From the NCBI GenBank assembly GCA_002436415.1, contig DJMA01000027.1, positions 109,697-173,696 on the forward strand: DNA of 64,000 nucleotides. The letters run 5' to 3'. The position numbers and the translations under genes are program-made. Positions 17,233 to 26,460 of this stretch are shown here, piece by piece. Position 1 is the first letter of the stretch. Each line of letters starts with the position of its first letter. This DNA comes from Bdellovibrionaceae bacterium UBA6502 (lineage in GTDB: Bacteria; Bdellovibrionota; Bdellovibrionia; Bdellovibrionales; UBA840). The notes under the pieces were generated by a model that was given only the letters and a program-made list of their open reading frames with translations, was not told the origin of the DNA and ran no database searches.

Positions 17233-17911
17233 CTAGTTCTCCTTCTAATAAAATTTCAAAAGCAGGTTTAAATTTAGGGAATACGTTTTCTAAGGCTTCG
17301 CCTTCTTTTTCTTCGATACATATAACACCCAAATTTAAATCGTTCCCTGCGTATTCACCCAAACTTCCTGGAGTGGGGTAACCGATATCAGACTTGATCG
17401 GGTAGTCACACATTGAACTAAAAAGCTCGGCAGCAAGTCTGGCTTTTTCATTAGAGTATACTATGCAGGGTTCCCAAGAATGAAAGTGAATAATAAGTTG
17501 AGGTTTAATTTTATCAATCAAATCCACCAAGGCCTTGATTTCAGGTTCTGAAGCTGGTGAATTTCCTGGAAAATAGCGATCTTTCTCGTAGTCAGAGCTC
17601 CAGCAGATGCTAGGAAAATTACGGTTTAAATCCACAGCATTTGCATTTACTCGCTGATTTTTCTTAAAGCCATCAGGATTTAAGCAAGGGATCAAAACCC
17701 AATCCGTTGAAAAGCTAGGTGACTCTTTTAGGTAGTTTAAAAGTTCATCTGCCATTTTAACGCCCTCAGGCTCGTCACCATGCACCCCGCCAATGAATAA
17801 AATGGGGTTTTTATGAGCAGTTCCTGTGATTTTGAAACTACTATGCAGGGAAATATCAAGCTTTCCTGCTGACCTAGTCCACTGTTTTATGGTATGAATT
17901 TTGTCGTTCAT
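17219..17911 (-). CDS. M14-family zinc carboxypeptidase, murein-peptide amidase (MpaA)-like
   Basis: 230-residue metallopeptidase without a signal peptide. Zinc ligands are in GGVHGDEPEG (His and Glu of HxxE) and IIHFHSW (third His); the substrate-binding NRNFP lies between, and the GEALENVFP region near the end supplies the catalytic Glu area. The size and NLGVICIEEKEG end match MpaA-like enzymes that cleave the gamma-D-Glu-diaminopimelate bond of recycled murein tripeptide. TAGGAG lies 14 bases before the ATG. It is divergent from glmU, so the pair links murein recycling and precursor synthesis. Confidence 0.82.
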   Translation of the reverse strand: MNDKIHTIKQWTRSAGKLDISLHSSFKITGTAHKNPILFIGGVHGDEPEGVKMADELLNYLKESPSFSTDWVLIPCLNPDGFKKNQRVNANAVDLNRNFPSICWSSDYEKDRYFPGNSPASEPEIKALVDLIDKIKPQLIIHFHSWEPCIVYSNEKARLAAELFSSMCDYPIKSDIGYPTPGSLGEYAGNDLNLGVICIEEKEGEALENVFPKFKPAFEILLEGELDENS

Positions 17912-17958
17912 ACTAGTAATTTTATCTCCTAAAAGTGGAGTTGTCGAGAGGAGTCATA

Positions 17959-19329
17959 ATGAGTGATCAAAAGTTAAGTGCTGTCGTTTTAGCTGCAGGA
18001 AAAGGCACTCGCATGAAATCCCCATTACCTAAGGTTTTGCATCCCGTTGCAGGAATGCCAATGATTACATATCCTTTAGGTGCATTGAAAGCACTGGACA
18101 TCGAAGATGTTCGCGTTGTTGTTGGCCATGGTAAGGCTTTGGTTGAAAAAGTAGTACACAGTGTTGGTTACTCTTGTTTCGAGCAAAAAGAGCAAAAGGG
18201 AACAGGGCATGCTGTAATGGCTGCCGATTTCAAGACTTTAGAAGGCGATGTTTTAATTGTGAATGGGGATCATCCTTTGATCGCTCCAGAGGACTTCGCA
18301 AATTTTGTAAATCAATATCGTGAAGACCATGCGGCCATTGCCGTGATGACAAGTAAATTAAACAATCCTGGCTCCTATGGCAGAATTATCCGCCACTCAG
18401 GGGAGTTTCAAGCTATCGTAGAAGCAAAAGATTGTGGTCATGAGGCTTTAGAGATCAAAGAAGTTAACTCAGGAATCTACATTACTAAAGCAGATGTTTT
18501 AAGAAAATACCTTCCAAAGATCGAAGCGAACAACAGCCAAGAAGAGTTTTACCTAACAGATATCATTGCTCTAGCAAAACAAGACAAATTAACGGTAAAG
18601 GCTTATGAGTCTGATCCAAGAGTTTGTTTTGGAGTTAACGATCAAAGAGCCTTAGCTACTGCTACTCAATCTTTAATGCGTTCCAAAGTAAATCAGCTTT
18701 TGGATAATGGAGTAGTTATCATTGACCCGCAAAATACTTACATTGAACCAACGGTTCAAGTTGGTGCCGGTGCGGTGATACATCCTGGAACCTATTTACG
18801 AGGACGAACTCAAATTGGTCAATTTTGTGTGATCGAGATGGGCTGTCAAATTCAGGATTCCTTAGTTGAGAGTAATGTGATCGTTAAGTCACATAGTGTT
18901 TTAGAATCATGTAAAATTGGTGAGACCGCACAGGTTGGTCCTTTTGCGAGAATCCGCCCCGACTCTGATGTAGGTAAAGCCTGTAAGATTGGAAACTTCG
19001 TGGAGCTTAAAAAGGTTAAGCTTGGCGAGGGGACTAAAGCATCACATTTAACTTATCTTGGCGACGCAGAGCTTGGCAAGAATGTGAACATTGGCTGTGG
19101 TACAATAACTTGCAACTATGCTGTTGATAAAAAGAAATATAAAACGATCATTGGTGATAATGTTTTTGTAGGTTCTGATAGTCAGTTCATTGCTCCAGTA
19201 GAAATTGGCGACAATGCAGTGATCGGTTCAGGTTCAGTTATTACAAAAAATGTTCCGGCAAATGCTCTTGGAGTTACTAGAGCTCGTCAAGTGATTAGAG
19301 AAAACTACGTTACGCCAGAGGAAAACTAA
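17959..19329 (+). CDS. glmU: Bifunctional GlmU: GlcN-1-P acetyltransferase / GlcNAc-1-P uridylyltransferase
   Basis: 456-residue enzyme making UDP-GlcNAc for peptidoglycan and LPS. The N-terminal nucleotidyltransferase domain shows LAAGKGTRMKSPLPKVLHP, EQKEQKGTGHAV and VNGDHPLI; the C-terminal left-handed beta-helix shows hexapeptide repeats, GPFARIRPDSDVG, SHLTYLGDAELG and NIGCGTITCNY. The start at ATG 17959 is set by GAGAGGAG seven bases upstream; an in-frame GTG at 17935 has no ribosome binding site. glmS follows after one base. Confidence 0.97.
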   Translation: MSDQKLSAVVLAAGKGTRMKSPLPKVLHPVAGMPMITYPLGALKALDIEDVRVVVGHGKALVEKVVHSVGYSCFEQKEQKGTGHAVMAADFKTLEGDVLIVNGDHPLIAPEDFANFVNQYREDHAAIAVMTSKLNNPGSYGRIIRHSGEFQAIVEAKDCGHEALEIKEVNSGIYITKADVLRKYLPKIEANNSQEEFYLTDIIALAKQDKLTVKAYESDPRVCFGVNDQRALATATQSLMRSKVNQLLDNGVVIIDPQNTYIEPTVQVGAGAVIHPGTYLRGRTQIGQFCVIEMGCQIQDSLVESNVIVKSHSVLESCKIGETAQVGPFARIRPDSDVGKACKIGNFVELKKVKLGEGTKASHLTYLGDAELGKNVNIGCGTITCNYAVDKKKYKTIIGDNVFVGSDSQFIAPVEIGDNAVIGSGSVITKNVPANALGVTRARQVIRENYVTPEEN

Positions 19330-19330
19330 G

Positions 19331-21181
19331 ATGTGTGGAATCATTGGATATTTTGGAGATAAAGATCCTAAAAATGTAATTTTAGATGGCTTGAAGAAAT
19401 TAGAATATCGTGGATATGATAGCGCGGGTGTTTGTATTCTTGATGACGGAAAATTCTCTCGATTTCGTGCTGAAGGAAAACTTTCTAATCTTGAAGAGAA
19501 GGTGAAGGACAAACAGTTTAATGGGCACATTGGCATTGGTCATACTCGCTGGGCAACGCATGGAGTGCCTTCAGAGCGCAATGCCCACCCTCACAAAGTA
19601 TCAGGTGTGAGTATTGTTCATAACGGGATTATTGAAAATTACCAAAGCATTAAAAAAGAGCTTTTGGCAAATGGAGCTAAAATTGAATCCGAAACGGATT
19701 CTGAATTAATCGCTCACTTGTTGTCCATCGCTTTAGAGGATACAAAAGACCTGGAGACTGCTGTAGAACAAGTTCTTCCTAAACTTAAAGGAGCCTTTTC
19801 TATTGTTGCTTTGTGGGAAGAAGAGCCTAATAAAATGGTAGCTTTTAAGGATGGGCCTCCCTTGGTATTAGGAGTGGGCGAGAAAGAAATTTTGGTGGCT
19901 AGTGATATTACGGCCATTGTTTCTCATACCAAAGATGTTGTCTTTTTAGAAGATAAAGAAGTAGTCATAGTGAATGGCACTGATTATAAAATTTTAGATC
20001 CTCGCGGAAACGAGATTCATAAAAAGATTGAACATATCGATTGGAATCCAGAGGCGGCGGAAAAACAAGGCTATGATACTTATATGCTCAAAGAAATTTT
20101 TGAGCAACCACGTGCTGTGGCTCAAGCTCTTGAGCCGCATATTGATATAGAAAATCAAGTCATCCAACTGCAAGGGGCACTTGGACCTGATGTATCGGCG
20201 GAAGAAATTAATAAACGACTTGCTCAGGTAGAGCGAATTTTTGTGGTTGCCTGCGGTACAAGTTACTACGCCGGTATGGTCGCTGAGTATATGATCGAAA
20301 AGATGACGAGACTACCAGTTGAGATTGAGTTCGCATCTGAGTTTAGATACAGAGAGCCGGTTTTACCACCAAAGTCTTTAGTCATCGTAATTTCTCAATC
20401 CGGTGAAACAGCTGACACTCTTGCTAGCTTACGTATGGCAAAAGAGCAGGGTGCAGAAATCATGAGTATTTGTAATGTACGTTCTTCTTCCATCGACCGA
20501 GAAGCAGATTATCATTTGTATATGCGAGCGGAGGCTGAGATTGGCGTGGCCAGTACTAAAGCTTTGACCTGTACATTAGCTGTGATCAACGTACTGTCGG
20601 CTACTTTAGCAAAAATCAAAGGGCGTTTGGCACGAGATGAAGAAGTGGCTTTGATTCAAAAGCTCCAACAAATTCCTGCTGAAATGGAAAAAGTATTAGT
20701 TCATGACAAATTTTTCTCTGAAGCGGCTAATAGTCTAAAACGCTACAAAGGTTTCTTGTACATAGGTAGAGGTCTTAGTTTTCCTGTTGCTCTTGAAGGG
20801 GCTTTAAAATTAAAAGAATTAGCTTACCTTCATGCAGAAGGTTACGCCGCGGGTGAAATGAAACACGGTCCTATTGCATTGATTGACCAAGATATGGCAA
20901 TCGTTGTGATCGCACCTAAAGACGATGTTTATGAAAAGACCATTAGTAATTTAGAGGAAGTTAGGGCTCGTGGTGGCCAGGTTATTGCCATTGGTAGTGG
21001 TGAAGATGAGGTCTTAAAAGATTTAAGTCTACATTACCTTTCTATCCCAGAGGGAGATTGGCGAACGAATCCAATTCTTGCCTTAGTTCCATTACAGTTG
21101 ATGTCTTACCATGTTGCTAGTTCACTTGGTTTGGATGTGGATCAACCAAGGAACCTTGCTAAATCGGTAACGGTAGAATAA
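19331..21181 (+). CDS. glmS: Glutamine--fructose-6-phosphate aminotransferase GlmS
   Basis: 616-residue enzyme making glucosamine-6-phosphate from fructose-6-P and glutamine, the first step of UDP-GlcNAc synthesis. It starts MCGIIGYFG with the catalytic Cys at position 2, then HTRWATHG and HNGIIENY of the glutaminase domain; two SIS domains follow (CGTSYYAG, SQSGETADT, ELAYLHAEGYAAGEMKHGP) and the end is DQPRNLAKSVTVE. It begins one base after glmU, giving a compact glmU-glmS operon closed by a hairpin terminator. Confidence 0.98.
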   Translation: MCGIIGYFGDKDPKNVILDGLKKLEYRGYDSAGVCILDDGKFSRFRAEGKLSNLEEKVKDKQFNGHIGIGHTRWATHGVPSERNAHPHKVSGVSIVHNGIIENYQSIKKELLANGAKIESETDSELIAHLLSIALEDTKDLETAVEQVLPKLKGAFSIVALWEEEPNKMVAFKDGPPLVLGVGEKEILVASDITAIVSHTKDVVFLEDKEVVIVNGTDYKILDPRGNEIHKKIEHIDWNPEAAEKQGYDTYMLKEIFEQPRAVAQALEPHIDIENQVIQLQGALGPDVSAEEINKRLAQVERIFVVACGTSYYAGMVAEYMIEKMTRLPVEIEFASEFRYREPVLPPKSLVIVISQSGETADTLASLRMAKEQGAEIMSICNVRSSSIDREADYHLYMRAEAEIGVASTKALTCTLAVINVLSATLAKIKGRLARDEEVALIQKLQQIPAEMEKVLVHDKFFSEAANSLKRYKGFLYIGRGLSFPVALEGALKLKELAYLHAEGYAAGEMKHGPIALIDQDMAIVVIAPKDDVYEKTISNLEEVRARGGQVIAIGSGEDEVLKDLSLHYLSIPEGDWRTNPILALVPLQLMSYHVASSLGLDVDQPRNLAKSVTVE

Positions 21182-21204
21182 AGAATAATTAAAATGATAA
21201 AATA

Positions 21205-21233
21205 AAAAAGGTCTCAAGCTATGAGACCTTTTT
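21205..21233. terminator. Bidirectional intrinsic terminator between glmS and the ABC permease gene
   Basis: AAAAAGGTCTCA, loop AGCTA, TGAGACCTTTTT: a perfect 12-bp stem flanked by A and T runs, so it can stop transcripts from both convergent sides. Confidence 0.9.
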
Positions 21234-21239
21234 CTATTC

Positions 21240-21974
21240 TTAAAGACGAATTTTTCTACCAGAGATTTTACTGGCAATCAGACTAAGAAACAAAAAGAGG
21301 ATGCCCCAGGCAAGCAGGCCAATCAGGCTTTTCCATTGAAAATCAAATCCAACAGAAAAATGCCAAGCTGTTTCTACAAAATATCGAGTGGGCATCCATT
21401 CAGAAATTCTCTGAATACTCTCGGGGAGAGCATTCGGTGGAATCCATAATCCACCTAAGAAAGATAGAGATAGGTATATCATATTAGAAATGGGTAAAGC
21501 GCTCTTTGCAGTGCATAGCTTGCCGATGCTTATCGCCAAAAAGGCAAAAGGTAGGGATGCAGCACATAGATACAAACTTAATCTTAAGTAGCTTAAAAAA
21601 GAAATATCTACTTCGGTACTTATGTTAATTACGATAATCAATAGTACTTCGGTTAAGAAAGCAAAAACTAAAGCAGCAAGAATTCTTCCGAAGAAGATGG
21701 AGCCTTCTGAGATAGGCAGTGACTTTTGATAACGAAACCAAGGGCGAGATTTTTCATTGGCTAAATCAACGCCAAATTGAAAAAAGATTATTCCTAAAAA
21801 AGCATAAGCAGCAAAACTTCCCATAAGCAAGTTTGCTGCTTGAGGAGTTTTAGCATTTGGTTGGGCAAAAAACAGAAAAAACAAACTAGGAAATACCATA
21901 GTACCGACAACATAGGAGGGTTGTCTTAGTAATTCAAAAAGCTTCATTTTGAAAATTAGCATTGCGTTGTTCAT
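21240..21974 (-). CDS. ABC-2 type transporter permease
   Basis: 244-residue membrane protein with about six hydrophobic segments and the ABC-2 layout: N-terminal cytoplasmic start then FPSLFFLFFAQP, a central GSIFFGRILAALVFAFLTEV, SLSFLGGLWIPPNALPE, and a final LLAWGILFLFLSLIASKI. It is the partner of the ATPase whose gene overlaps it by four bases. Substrate unknown; the operon begins with a lycopene cyclase. Confidence 0.9.
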   Translation of the reverse strand: MNNAMLIFKMKLFELLRQPSYVVGTMVFPSLFFLFFAQPNAKTPQAANLLMGSFAAYAFLGIIFFQFGVDLANEKSRPWFRYQKSLPISEGSIFFGRILAALVFAFLTEVLLIIVINISTEVDISFLSYLRLSLYLCAASLPFAFLAISIGKLCTAKSALPISNMIYLSLSFLGGLWIPPNALPESIQRISEWMPTRYFVETAWHFSVGFDFQWKSLIGLLAWGILFLFLSLIASKISGRKIRL

Positions 21975-22927
21975 CGAAAGCTCCCATCTTGAATTTTATG
22001 GAACATCTCTTCCAGGCTAGTTTCTTTTACTACTAAGTCATTAAAGCGTATTTCTTCTTTAAAGAGTAATTCGATAAAACTTTCAGGCTCCGCAGTGAGG
22101 TACTGAAAGTGGTGACGATTGGTTTTCGGATTGTATTCAGAGCTTAATAGATGATCCAGAAACTCGTGTTTTAATAAACCACAGGCAGCGCTAGAGTCAT
22201 TGCTGGGACTAATCTTTTGAAAATTTGCCGGGAGCTTAGTCTCGCAGCTAAAATAGATGTTTTTATGGTGATAAGTCTTTTTTAATTCTTCTAATTTACC
22301 ATGAGCAATTCTCCGACCTTCATGAAGAAAACTTACCGTGTCGGATAAGGCTTCCGCCTCGTCCATATGATGGGTTGTCAATAAGACACTTCCTCCGTCT
22401 CGAGTGAAATCACGAATTTCATTCCATACCACTTCTTTTGCTTCAAGGTCCAATCCACTGGTTGGTTCATCAAGTAAAAGCAATTTCGCATTACTGATAA
22501 AGGCGGCGGCGATAGACAACAAGCGTTTTTGACCACCACTCATTTTTTGGGCCGGGCTCTTAAGGAGTTTTGCCAATTGAAAACGTTCGCTGATCTCTAG
22601 TGTGCTAATAGGGCTATTGTATAGATGTTTAATGAAGTTTAAGATTTCGATGACTCTGATGTTGTCTACGAAATCTGCATCCTGTGGTGTGCTCGCTCTT
22701 AAAAACCTGGATTCCACAGAGTGACTATCTTTATCAAAGATTTTTACAAATCCAGAATCGGCCTGCATTAAATCCAGTACGATACTTATCGTAGAAGTTT
22801 TTCCCGCGCCATTTGGGCCTAATAAAGCATGACATGAGCCTTCATCAATGGATAGATTTAAGTCTCTCAAAACTTGTTTTTCGGAAAAGCTTAAATGTAC
22901 ATTTTTAATATCAAGGGCCTTGTTCAA
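21971..22927 (-). CDS. ABC transporter ATP-binding protein
   Basis: 318-residue ATPase. Walker A GPNGAGKT (about residue 37), Q-loop STPQDADFV, signature MSGGQKRL, Walker B LLLLDEPTSGLD and switch His in LLTTHHMDE are all intact. A roughly 110-residue C-terminal extension beyond the nucleotide-binding domain is typical of drug/antibiotic ABC-2 exporter ATPases. Four-base overlaps with both the upstream lycopene cyclase gene and the downstream permease gene indicate translational coupling of all three. Confidence 0.93.
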   Translation of the reverse strand: MNKALDIKNVHLSFSEKQVLRDLNLSIDEGSCHALLGPNGAGKTSTISIVLDLMQADSGFVKIFDKDSHSVESRFLRASTPQDADFVDNIRVIEILNFIKHLYNSPISTLEISERFQLAKLLKSPAQKMSGGQKRLLSIAAAFISNAKLLLLDEPTSGLDLEAKEVVWNEIRDFTRDGGSVLLTTHHMDEAEALSDTVSFLHEGRRIAHGKLEELKKTYHHKNIYFSCETKLPANFQKISPSNDSSAACGLLKHEFLDHLLSSEYNPKTNRHHFQYLTAEPESFIELLFKEEIRFNDLVVKETSLEEMFHKIQDGSFR

Positions 22928-23685
22928 TTGGGCTCCGTTTTGTTGATTTTAAAAACTTTTTTAGCTATTTCTTGGGATTGAGGATGCAAAAATAAAATCA
23001 ATCCTTGGATTAACATCCAATTGGTTACAAAGAAAAAAGTAGCTTCTTCGATGGGAAGACCGGCTATCTTAATTTGAGTTGTGTATACTTCGGAAATTGC
23101 CCAAATTTCCTGGTCGATTGCGATTTTATCGCAAATACAAAGGTAAATGCTTGGAACCAATATACCCAAGATAAAATGAAATTTTTGGCGAATCAAAAAA
23201 TTCCTACCAAAAAATTGTTGTATTAAAAATATTGGTAGTGCCCAGGCGAGAATAAGTCCTAAATAAAATAGTTCGGTATAAAATAAACAAAGTACACCAA
23301 AGGCAAAAACTCCAATGCAACTACCCAGTAGTAGGTTAGAAAATCGCACTTCGTTTTTAGAGGCTTCTAATTTCCATGGTGAAAGTTTGATTAATAGGCC
23401 TAAAAAGCCGGAGCTAAAATAACACTGAATGATGAAGAAAAAATATTCCTCAAAAGGAACGTATCCAATGGTACCCAAAACTCTATCAGCACCATACCAC
23501 CAAATTTTTTTATAAATTAAATAATTATCCCATGGAGTTGTCCAGATCACAGCCAATGTGGCAAGTGTTGTCGCCCCCCAAAACAATTGGTTCAATGTTT
23601 TTCTATCGAGGAGGTAGTAGCAAAGTACCCATAAAAGAATGCTTTGTGGAATTGTAAAATACAGGTGAAATTCGGCATAAGTCAT
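22924..23685 (-). CDS. crtYcd: Lycopene cyclase, fused CrtYcd type
   Basis: 253-residue integral membrane protein with about seven hydrophobic helices. The duplicated lycopene-cyclase domain is visible: TTPWDNYLIYKKIWWYG and PFEEYFFFIIQ in the first half, and the parallel PIEEATFFFVTNWMLIQG in the second. The PxEE pairs are the conserved acidic sites of the non-FAD CrtYc/CrtYd cyclases known from Gram-positive bacteria, Bacteroidetes, archaea and fungi. It should close beta-ionone rings on lycopene. It is divergent from crtE-crtI-crtB, completing a route to a cyclic carotenoid. Confidence 0.88.
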   Translation of the reverse strand: MTYAEFHLYFTIPQSILLWVLCYYLLDRKTLNQLFWGATTLATLAVIWTTPWDNYLIYKKIWWYGADRVLGTIGYVPFEEYFFFIIQCYFSSGFLGLLIKLSPWKLEASKNEVRFSNLLLGSCIGVFAFGVLCLFYTELFYLGLILAWALPIFLIQQFFGRNFLIRQKFHFILGILVPSIYLCICDKIAIDQEIWAISEVYTTQIKIAGLPIEEATFFFVTNWMLIQGLILFLHPQSQEIAKKVFKINKTEPN

Positions 23686-23999
23686 GGCCTGTAAGACTAG
23701 CGAAACTTATCTGCCTAGCCAAGGAAATTGACAGATCAATGTGTGGATTGCGTAAATTAAGCGGAAGATTAAATCTTCGGGTATTAGAGAGGATTGTTAG
23801 AGAAATGAGCAAAGAGGAGCATTTCTTTTTTAGATTATCTTATTCAAAAACAAACTTTTATGGGTATAGGCGTTAGCTCTATTCAGTTCTAGCTCAATAT
23901 AACAAGAAATAGCTAAAATTGGTTTATAACTTGCTATTTAAAGCATACTAATGGAAACTTCAATCCTCGAATTCGACACCAATTGGGGGCCATTGCCGA
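23686..23999. other. Divergent promoter region of the carotenoid locus
   Basis: 314 AT-rich bases between the cyclase-ABC operon and crtE-crtI-crtB. It must hold both promoters, but no -35/-10 pair stands out. A frame on the minus strand (23603-23812) is a shadow overlapping the cyclase. GGGGG lies ten bases before the crtE ATG. Confidence 0.4.
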
Positions 24000-24989
24000 A
24001 TGAGTATAAATTTAGAATCAAACTTTTGTCGAAAGCAGTTTCTACAAAAACTAAAAGATAGCTATGCTAACGAAGAAGCTTTCTTAAAGACAAAGTTAAA
24101 CTATCATTTCCAAAAATCAGGTAAACTTCTGCGCCCTCAAATGACTTTTGATCTTTTGGTGGCATTAGGGGTTTCTGATACTAATGCCGAACAATGGGCT
24201 TTAATCACAGAGTTAATTCACAATGCTAGTTTGATCCATGATGATCTTCAGGATGAAGACGAGTACCGTAGAGGGCAAAAAAGCTATTGGGCTCAATTTG
24301 GAATGGTAAGCGCAATCAATGCCGGTGATTTTTTGATTATGAAATCAAGTCACGCAATTGGGGACCTAGAAGTTGCCGATGACGTAAAGTGGAAGTTAAA
24401 CCAAATTTTAATGAATTGCAGTATGGAATTAGTTCGTGGCCAGGAGCTAGAACTAGAACTAGAACATACTGCCGATATAGATTTGTGGGATCGTTATTTG
24501 GACTGTATCTCTAAAAAAACCAGTAGTTTGTTTTTGATGGCGGTACAGGCGGCAGCTTATTTGTCTGAAGTAAAGCTTGATTTAGCTTCTCTAGAAGAGG
24601 TATTCGCTCAGTATGGAAAATGCTTCCAGTTATATGACGATTTGATTGATTTGATCGGCGACAAGGGACGAGAAAAGTCGGCCAACGATCTAAGGGAAGG
24701 TAAATGGAGCTCATTAGTCATTCGCTACATTTTAGAAAATGGATCAAAGAAAGAAGAGCTTCGTCAGTTTTTAAAGAAAAATAGAAAAGACGTTTGTGAT
24801 GAGTCTGTGAATTTTTGGGTGAAAGAGTTTTTAGAGAGCGGAGTGATTGATTTTTCTAAAAATGAAATTCGTCAGAGTTTAGAACAATTAAAATTAAGTA
24901 TTAAGAAAAGTCCAAAGAAGATTGAAGAGAACTTTGAAATGGTCATATCTAGGTCCTTTTCAGAGGATTTACTGGAGGCAAATTTATGA
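24000..24989 (+). CDS. crtE: Polyprenyl (geranylgeranyl) diphosphate synthase
   Basis: 329-residue trans-prenyltransferase. The first aspartate-rich motif is LIHDDLQDEDEYRRG and the second is YDDLIDLIGDKGREK followed by KWSSLV; both DDxxD sets bind the Mg-diphosphate substrates. The N-terminal SGKLLRPQMTFDLL is also conserved. As first gene of crtE-crtI-crtB it most likely supplies geranylgeranyl diphosphate, though chain length cannot be proved from sequence alone. Its stop overlaps the crtI start (ATGA). Confidence 0.9.
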   Translation: MSINLESNFCRKQFLQKLKDSYANEEAFLKTKLNYHFQKSGKLLRPQMTFDLLVALGVSDTNAEQWALITELIHNASLIHDDLQDEDEYRRGQKSYWAQFGMVSAINAGDFLIMKSSHAIGDLEVADDVKWKLNQILMNCSMELVRGQELELELEHTADIDLWDRYLDCISKKTSSLFLMAVQAAAYLSEVKLDLASLEEVFAQYGKCFQLYDDLIDLIGDKGREKSANDLREGKWSSLVIRYILENGSKKEELRQFLKKNRKDVCDESVNFWVKEFLESGVIDFSKNEIRQSLEQLKLSIKKSPKKIEENFEMVISRSFSEDLLEANL

Positions 24990-26458
24990 AAAAAGCAGTG
25001 GTGATTGGTTCTGGTTTTGGTGGCATTGCGGCCGCCCTGAGATTGCGTAAAAAAAAATATGATGTAACTCTAGTTGAGGCTCTGCCAACACTAGGTGGGA
25101 GAGCAAGAGTCTTTGAAAAAGATGGATTTAAATTTGATGCTGGCCCAACTGTTATTACTGCTCCTTACTTATTAGAAGAGTTGTTCGAAATGTTTGGTAA
25201 AGATATGAAAGACTATATCGAACTACTTCCTGTGGACCCATTTTACCGAGTTGTTTTTCATGACGGAAAGGTTTTTGATTATGTTGGTGATGAAGATCGT
25301 CTTTTAGAGCAAATTGCTAAGTTTAGTGAAGAGGATGTTGAAGGTTATAAAAAATTAGCGGCACACGCTCGCCGTATATTCGATGTTGGTTATACTCAAT
25401 TAGCAGACCAGCCGTTTTTAAGCGTAGCAGATATGATTAAAGTAATTCCTCAGATGATTGGCCTTGAGAACTATAGAAGTGTTTACTCTTTGGTAAGTAA
25501 ATACATTAAAAATGATTATCTGCGCCAGGTGTTTTCTTTTGAACCTCTATTGGTCGGTGGAAATCCAAACTCCATTACAAGTATTTATTTATTGATCCAT
25601 TGGTTGGAAAGAAAATGGGGAGTTCACTTTGCTAAAGGTGGGACGGGCGCCATTATAAGCGGCATGAGAAAACTGATGGAAGAAGAGGGAATTAGCATTA
25701 AAACCTCTTTTTCTGTGGAACAGATTGAAAATCGCGGTAAAAAAGTTTCTGCGGTAATAAGTAAAGAGGGTGAAAGATTGGATTGCGATTTGGTGATTTC
25801 AAATGCAGATCCGGCCACAGTTTATAAAAAGATGATTTCTCCTGATATTCTTAAAAAGCATGCTCCAAAGAAAGTGGAAAAACGTCATGCTTCTATGAGT
25901 TTGTTCGTTGCCTATTTTGGAACGAACAAAGTCTATGACAATCTAAAACATCATACCATTGTATTGGGACCAAGGTATTTACCTCTTTTAGATGATATTT
26001 TTGAAAAGAAGGTATTGGCTGATGATTTTAGTTTGTATCTGCATGCACCAGCTAGAACAGATAAGTCTATGGCACCGGAAGGGAAAGACGCTTTCTACGT
26101 TCTTTCGCCTGTACCAAATAATTTAAGTAATATTGATTGGGATGTTGAAGGTCCCAAATATATGGATAAAATTTTAACTCACCTAGAAAACACTCATATG
26201 CCTAATTTAAAAGAAAACTTGGCTACCTCTTTTTACATCACTCCAAATTACTTTGAAAAAGACTTACAAAGTAAAGACGGAGCAGCTTTTGGATTAGAAC
26301 CACGATTTACTCAATCGGCCTATTTTCGTTACCACAATCGTAGCGAAGAGGTGGAAGACCTTTACTTTGTAGGTGCTAGCACTCATCCAGGAGCAGGAGT
26401 ACCAGGAGTTTTGAGTTCAGCGAAAGTTTTAGATAAAATTATCCCGCAAGGAAATTAA
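24986..26458 (+). CDS. crtI: Phytoene desaturase CrtI
   Basis: 490-residue FAD-dependent desaturase converting phytoene to lycopene or neurosporene. N-terminal dinucleotide motif VIGSGFGGIAAALRLRKKKY, then LGGRARVFEKDGFKFDAGPT, ERKWGVHFAKGGTGAI, and the C-terminal carotenoid-desaturase signature YFVGASTHPGAGVPGVLSSA. Membrane-associated. It overlaps crtE by four bases and is followed two bases later by crtB. Confidence 0.96.
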   Translation: MKKAVVIGSGFGGIAAALRLRKKKYDVTLVEALPTLGGRARVFEKDGFKFDAGPTVITAPYLLEELFEMFGKDMKDYIELLPVDPFYRVVFHDGKVFDYVGDEDRLLEQIAKFSEEDVEGYKKLAAHARRIFDVGYTQLADQPFLSVADMIKVIPQMIGLENYRSVYSLVSKYIKNDYLRQVFSFEPLLVGGNPNSITSIYLLIHWLERKWGVHFAKGGTGAIISGMRKLMEEEGISIKTSFSVEQIENRGKKVSAVISKEGERLDCDLVISNADPATVYKKMISPDILKKHAPKKVEKRHASMSLFVAYFGTNKVYDNLKHHTIVLGPRYLPLLDDIFEKKVLADDFSLYLHAPARTDKSMAPEGKDAFYVLSPVPNNLSNIDWDVEGPKYMDKILTHLENTHMPNLKENLATSFYITPNYFEKDLQSKDGAAFGLEPRFTQSAYFRYHNRSEEVEDLYFVGASTHPGAGVPGVLSSAKVLDKIIPQGN

Positions 26459-26460
26459 GA

